Shown piece after piece: positions 60,878 through 64,000 of a DNA stretch of 64,000 nucleotides; within the stretch, counting starts at the first letter, position 1, and each line of letters begins with the position of its first letter. The position numbers and the translations under genes are program-made. This DNA comes from Dysgonomonas sp. 216 (GTDB lineage: Bacteria > Bacteroidota > Bacteroidia > Bacteroidales > Dysgonomonadaceae). The stretch spans positions 1 to 64,000 of the forward strand of contig NZ_QVMM01000019.1 of the NCBI RefSeq assembly GCF_010501065.1, written 5' to 3'. The notes below the pieces were generated by a model. That model was not told the origin of the DNA. It searched no databases and saw nothing but the letters and a program-made list of their open reading frames with translations.

Positions 60878-61348
60878 TTATTTAAGAACATGAATACTTA
60901 CATCGTTCAGATAATAGCCGCCCTCTTCGAAAACAAGCTTTCCGGTAAAACGAAACTTATCCGAAGGTAGTTTCTGATAATCGTCGGTAATATATGTAAT
61001 TGATTTATCGTCGGCAAAAATAACCTGATTGCGAGGTTCGTCTCCGAAAATAAGCGTTCCTTTTCCATCAATAAAAAAAAGATTCGCCATTATTAACTGT
61101 GTTCCCTGACAATTTGCTTCGGAATGAATACTTATTTTGTTACGCTTCTTAATTTTTATAAGGTTCATCGATTTACACAAACCGGGATATCCTTCCAGTG
61201 TAATAATTTTACCATCTAACGAATTATCGGCAGGCAGTCCCTCAATCTGCTCCAATGTAAAAAATTCACCCTCGGGAGTTGGATCTCCTTTAGTTGTACA
61301 CCCCACTAAAAATAAAACGGATAGAGCTAGCAGCAGCATTTTTTTCAT
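60878..61348 (-). CDS. Host lipoprotein (156 aa)
   Basis: 156 residues. Lipoprotein signal LLLALSVLFLVGC with Cys17. The mature domain is beta-rich (DGKIITLEGYPGLCKSMNLI; FRFTGKLVFEEGGYYLNDVS) and resembles the small OB-like lipoproteins common in Bacteroidota. Function unknown. It lies between ffh and the orphan terminase. Confidence 0.72.
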   Translation of the reverse strand: MKKMLLLALSVLFLVGCTTKGDPTPEGEFFTLEQIEGLPADNSLDGKIITLEGYPGLCKSMNLIKIKKRNKISIHSEANCQGTQLIMANLFFIDGKGTLIFGDEPRNQVIFADDKSITYITDDYQKLPSDKFRFTGKLVFEEGGYYLNDVSIHVLK

Positions 61349-61429
61349 AGCAATTCTGTTTTGTTATTTATTAAAAAGTTAATTGTTGCGAAAATACATA
61401 TAAAATCAATACACACAAGCTTTTCACAG

Positions 61430-62596
61430 CTATTTTCCTACAAAATAGTCGAATGCAGCTTTTTTTCTTTCCACCAACTTGTTAAGCACTACATATCGCT
61501 GAGCATCAATCGAATGATTCATTCTATCGATAGGTATATTTGTCGAAGCCCCTGTTACATCGGTCTGCCACTTATAATTCCGATATTCCTTTATAATATT
61601 TGCACTGCGCGATGTAATATGCTTATTGTAACGGTTCAATATCGAAAGCCCTAAATTCACACTGTCTTTTCCTTTTATCGATGGTTCGGTTTGCCACCCA
61701 AACGAGCGTATCTCGCTTATCGATTTAGGTTCGGAGCTATCGCCCACAATCGGGGTATCCCGCGGAATGTCGTTATCCGATAAAAATTCGGCAATTTGTA
61801 TATTATCACAACCTTTTGCATACAACAATTCGTCGATCCACAATTCGCCTTCGTGCAAACGCACATCTACAATAACTGTCGGATCGTTGGTAAACCCAAA
61901 GTCGACTCCCAGCCAACGATACTTGTAATCTTCCGGCATCGACGACACAACATCCCATTTTTTCATAACCAAACCTGCCTGTGCACCGGTTTCCCCTTTA
62001 CCGTAAACCATCCACCAATCCTCATCGTGCTTGTTCGATTCAATTTCATCAACCTGAGCCTTTGTCAAAAATTCATTATCGACATAAGTAGACTTTATTA
62101 AACGGCAATCTACTCGTGGCAAAATATGCTCGTCAACCCAAAATTCATGGCAGGGATTGTAATCAAGAAAAACAGTTCGGGTAGTCCTTATCGATAACTG
62201 ACGGTAAGTTTCGTACGGAATATTTATACATTCGTTTATATAAAGGATATCGCGCGAAGGGCCATGCACTTTTCCCGGCTGATCGGCAGAGAAAAACTCG
62301 ATACGCGAATTCCCTATTGTATAAATCTTATCGGTTGCATTCCAGTTCCGCCTGTTCCACGAGCCTTCTTGCTGAAGCATATTCTCAAAATCGCGTATAC
62401 ATCCTCTTTTCAGATGGGGCATAGCTTCCGAAACAACCGATATTAATAACGGCTGATCTGTTGATTGGGCTATAAAACACAACAATTGCAAAACACTCCA
62501 CGTTTTTGACGAACGCGTAGACCCCTTATTTACTATTAATCTTTGATTTTGATTATAAGCCGCCAAATTCTGGCTAAAAACCGATGTAGCTTTCAT
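61430..62596 (-). CDS. Orphan phage terminase large subunit (PBSX-type)
   Basis: 388 residues. Walker A GSTRSSKT (25-32), Walker B-type ILYINECI with the glutamate, and a C-terminal RNase H-like nuclease whose acidic residues are in GVDFGFTNDPT, VGDSSEPKS and NHSIDAQRY. All key residues of a packaging motor appear intact. No portal, capsid or other phage gene is next to it: the neighbours are a lipoprotein and an FNT transporter, 33 bp away. Codon use looks like the host flank. Either a long-standing relic or a domesticated gene; it is not part of the prophage on the left. Confidence 0.85.
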   Translation of the reverse strand: MKATSVFSQNLAAYNQNQRLIVNKGSTRSSKTWSVLQLLCFIAQSTDQPLLISVVSEAMPHLKRGCIRDFENMLQQEGSWNRRNWNATDKIYTIGNSRIEFFSADQPGKVHGPSRDILYINECINIPYETYRQLSIRTTRTVFLDYNPCHEFWVDEHILPRVDCRLIKSTYVDNEFLTKAQVDEIESNKHDEDWWMVYGKGETGAQAGLVMKKWDVVSSMPEDYKYRWLGVDFGFTNDPTVIVDVRLHEGELWIDELLYAKGCDNIQIAEFLSDNDIPRDTPIVGDSSEPKSISEIRSFGWQTEPSIKGKDSVNLGLSILNRYNKHITSRSANIIKEYRNYKWQTDVTGASTNIPIDRMNHSIDAQRYVVLNKLVERKKAAFDYFVGK

Positions 62597-62629
62597 CTTT
62601 TTATATAAAGATAAAAGCCGGCTTCTTTT

Positions 62630-63412
62630 TTACTTCTTCATGTAGATATACCAATAGGCCATTCCCACAAACCCCGAACCACCTACAATATTACCCAATG
62701 TTGCTGGAACAAGGTTATTCACAACAAATGTGCCCCATGTAATATCGGCACCCGAATATATTGCAGCAGGAATAAAAAACATATTGGCTATAGAGTGCTC
62801 GTAACCTAATGTAACGAACAGCATTACAGGAATCCAAATACCTAAAGCCTTACCGGCAACATCTTTTCCTGCATATCCCATCCATGTTCCTAAACACACC
62901 AGCCAGTTGGCTCCTATGGCTTTAATAAATACCTTATAAAAGCTCAACCCTGTTTTACCATAAGCCATATTATGAAGATAATCGCTATATGGAGCAGACG
63001 TTACCAAACCTGTTTCGGTAGCCATAAAATAAGCGACAAACTGTGCGCCCACAAAATTGAATACATACGAAAACAACCACACCTTAAGCAGTGCACTCAC
63101 TTTTATATCTTTTTGGAGGGTGGGTAATACCAGCCCCGTGCAATCGCTGGTAAACAAATCGGCTCCGGCAACAGTAACCATTACCAGTCCCACAGGGAAT
63201 AATGCGCCCGCCACAAACTTAACCAAACCCGGATTAGTTTCCATAACCCCGGGCATACCTCCGGCAACCATCACTGTCAGCAATCCACCAAAAGCAATAA
63301 ACGTACCACCCAGAAAAGCTAAAAGTATAAATTTAAGAAGTGGAGTATTAGCTTTGCTTATACCCGATTTACAAAATTCGAATGCAACTTCTTTCGGCGA
63401 ATTATAACCCAT
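62630..63412 (-). CDS. Formate/nitrite transporter (FNT family)
   Basis: 260 residues with six transmembrane segments. Family features include SPKEVAFEFCKSGISKANTP near the N-terminus, FVAGALFPVGLVMVTVAGAD, the substrate region GYEHSIANMFFIPAAI and the C-terminal NNLVPATLGNIVGGSGFVG. FNT channels exchange formate, nitrite or hydrosulfide across the inner membrane, here probably formate from mixed-acid fermentation. The substrate cannot be settled from sequence alone. Stand-alone on the minus strand. Confidence 0.93.
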   Translation of the reverse strand: MGYNSPKEVAFEFCKSGISKANTPLLKFILLAFLGGTFIAFGGLLTVMVAGGMPGVMETNPGLVKFVAGALFPVGLVMVTVAGADLFTSDCTGLVLPTLQKDIKVSALLKVWLFSYVFNFVGAQFVAYFMATETGLVTSAPYSDYLHNMAYGKTGLSFYKVFIKAIGANWLVCLGTWMGYAGKDVAGKALGIWIPVMLFVTLGYEHSIANMFFIPAAIYSGADITWGTFVVNNLVPATLGNIVGGSGFVGMAYWYIYMKK

Positions 63413-63703
63413 ATCAATTTGTTTTCCTTAAATCCTAAAACAAAACATTATGTAACCAATACAACAAAAATTTCAGCTTTGTTATATTTTTCGGGGTGCA
63501 AATTAACAACAAAAAATCCAGTAATAAAAGCAAAACAGGTATCTAACTAACTGAAAACAAAACCAATCTTATTCCCATAGGCACAATTTATATATTTATA
63601 GCACACAAATACAACTGTTTACAACAGCAAACCTCTATGCTTATTTTTTGCGAGTATAGCAAAAAATGCATTACTTTGCAGCAAGTATGAAAAGTAGGAT
63701 TGA

Positions 63704-64000
63704 ATGAAGCAATTTTTCATTACAGCAGTAATTATCCTTACCACAACTTTCAGTATGTTCGGACAAGCTTCCGAAGATATGAACGATTCTTCATTTTTTA
63801 TAGAATCCAGAGGGTCGTTTTCGCAAAATCGGTTCTACACATTCGGGGGCAATGTAGCCCGTGAAATATTCGAAGAAAATTCACCTTATGCCATATTTAT
63901 GTATGGAGGGTACGAATTTACCAAAATCATTAACAAAATATACCTTGCCTTAGAGCCGCGTGTACGTATAGGCTATTTATACGGGTCGACCGACGACGAC
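63704..64000 (+). CDS. Outer-membrane beta-barrel-type protein, 3' end beyond window
   Basis: 99 codons visible from ATG 63704, open to the right edge. A signal peptide (MKQFFITAVIILTTTFSMFG, cleaved near residue 21) is followed by alternating strand-like segments with aromatic ends (FFIESRGSFSQNRFYTFGGN; IYLALEPRVRIGYLYGS), as in small outer-membrane porin-like proteins. A one-mismatch -7 box (TTACTTTG, 63671-63678) lies 25 nt upstream. The 291-bp gap to the FNT gene holds nothing else that I can support. Confidence 0.7.
   Translation, partial: MKQFFITAVIILTTTFSMFGQASEDMNDSSFFIESRGSFSQNRFYTFGGNVAREIFEENSPYAIFMYGGYEFTKIINKIYLALEPRVRIGYLYGSTDDD

Noticed and set aside
1..64000. CRISPR arrays, rRNA and tRNA genes
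   Set aside because: I found no regularly spaced direct repeats of CRISPR size, and no recognisable rRNA or complete tRNA sequence on either strand.

Overview
The window is AT-rich chromosomal DNA of a Bacteroidota bacterium, most likely order Bacteroidales. The evidence is TAnnTTTG-type -7 promoter boxes, a GH29 fucosidase with a type IX secretion C-terminus, a DUF4494 protein and the SHMT/YjbQ/OxyR/YggS/MscS/Ffh neighbourhood. The genus cannot be fixed from the sequence alone; Dysgonomonadaceae is a guess.

Positions 1 to about 43.5 kb are a podovirus-like prophage that enters from the left edge. Its virion genes lie on the minus strand (1-21.7 kb): tail or fibre protein, connector-type protein, head decoration protein, capsid, scaffold, portal, a giant 3429-residue ejection (polyvalent) protein and two internal virion proteins. 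Three of these transcription units begin with the same two-part late-promoter motif with an invariant 24-nt spacing. Plus-strand islands inside this block carry a rhomboid-type protease gene and a TerS-like gene. A CI/LexA-like repressor (25.2-25.9 kb) faces a rightward early operon (26-43.4 kb). The operon contains an orphan OmpR-type DNA-binding protein, recombination genes (YqaJ exonuclease, Rad52-type annealing protein, SSB), a VRR-NUC nuclease, a replication initiator and DnaC-like loader, two DNA methyltransferases, a radical SAM enzyme, an HD phosphohydrolase, an ASCH-like protein and an MmcB-like nuclease.

The most striking signal is at 27.6-28.7 kb. Two tandem paralogous genes carry 77-bp segments matching a third, apparently non-coding 77-bp copy just downstream. 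All differences (15 and 13) fall on the 20 adenines of the third copy and none on its 57 other bases. This is the signature of a diversity-generating retroelement (two variable repeats, one template repeat), but no reverse transcriptase is encoded in the window and the targets sit among early genes rather than tail fibres.

From 43.50 to 48.47 kb lies a small island bounded by a 16-bp direct repeat that resembles a tRNA 3' end. It holds a tyrosine integrase, an unknown gene, a truncated DUF3853 gene fused to an Rhs C-terminal toxin fragment, and a frameshifted lipoprotein. It looks like a second element integrated in tandem next to the prophage.

From 48.5 kb onward is host chromosome: peptidoglycan amidase, a 327-bp MITE-like intergenic element, a fucosidase with a divergent AraC regulator, glyA, yjbQ, oxyR, yggS, a DUF4494 gene, an MscS channel gene, ffh, a lipoprotein, an orphan but apparently intact phage terminase large subunit, a formate/nitrite transporter and the start of an outer-membrane protein. 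Several prophage genes carry single-base lesions (nonsense, start loss, frameshifts), which suggests decay or, for the homopolymer cases, sequencing error. No tRNA, rRNA or CRISPR array was seen.
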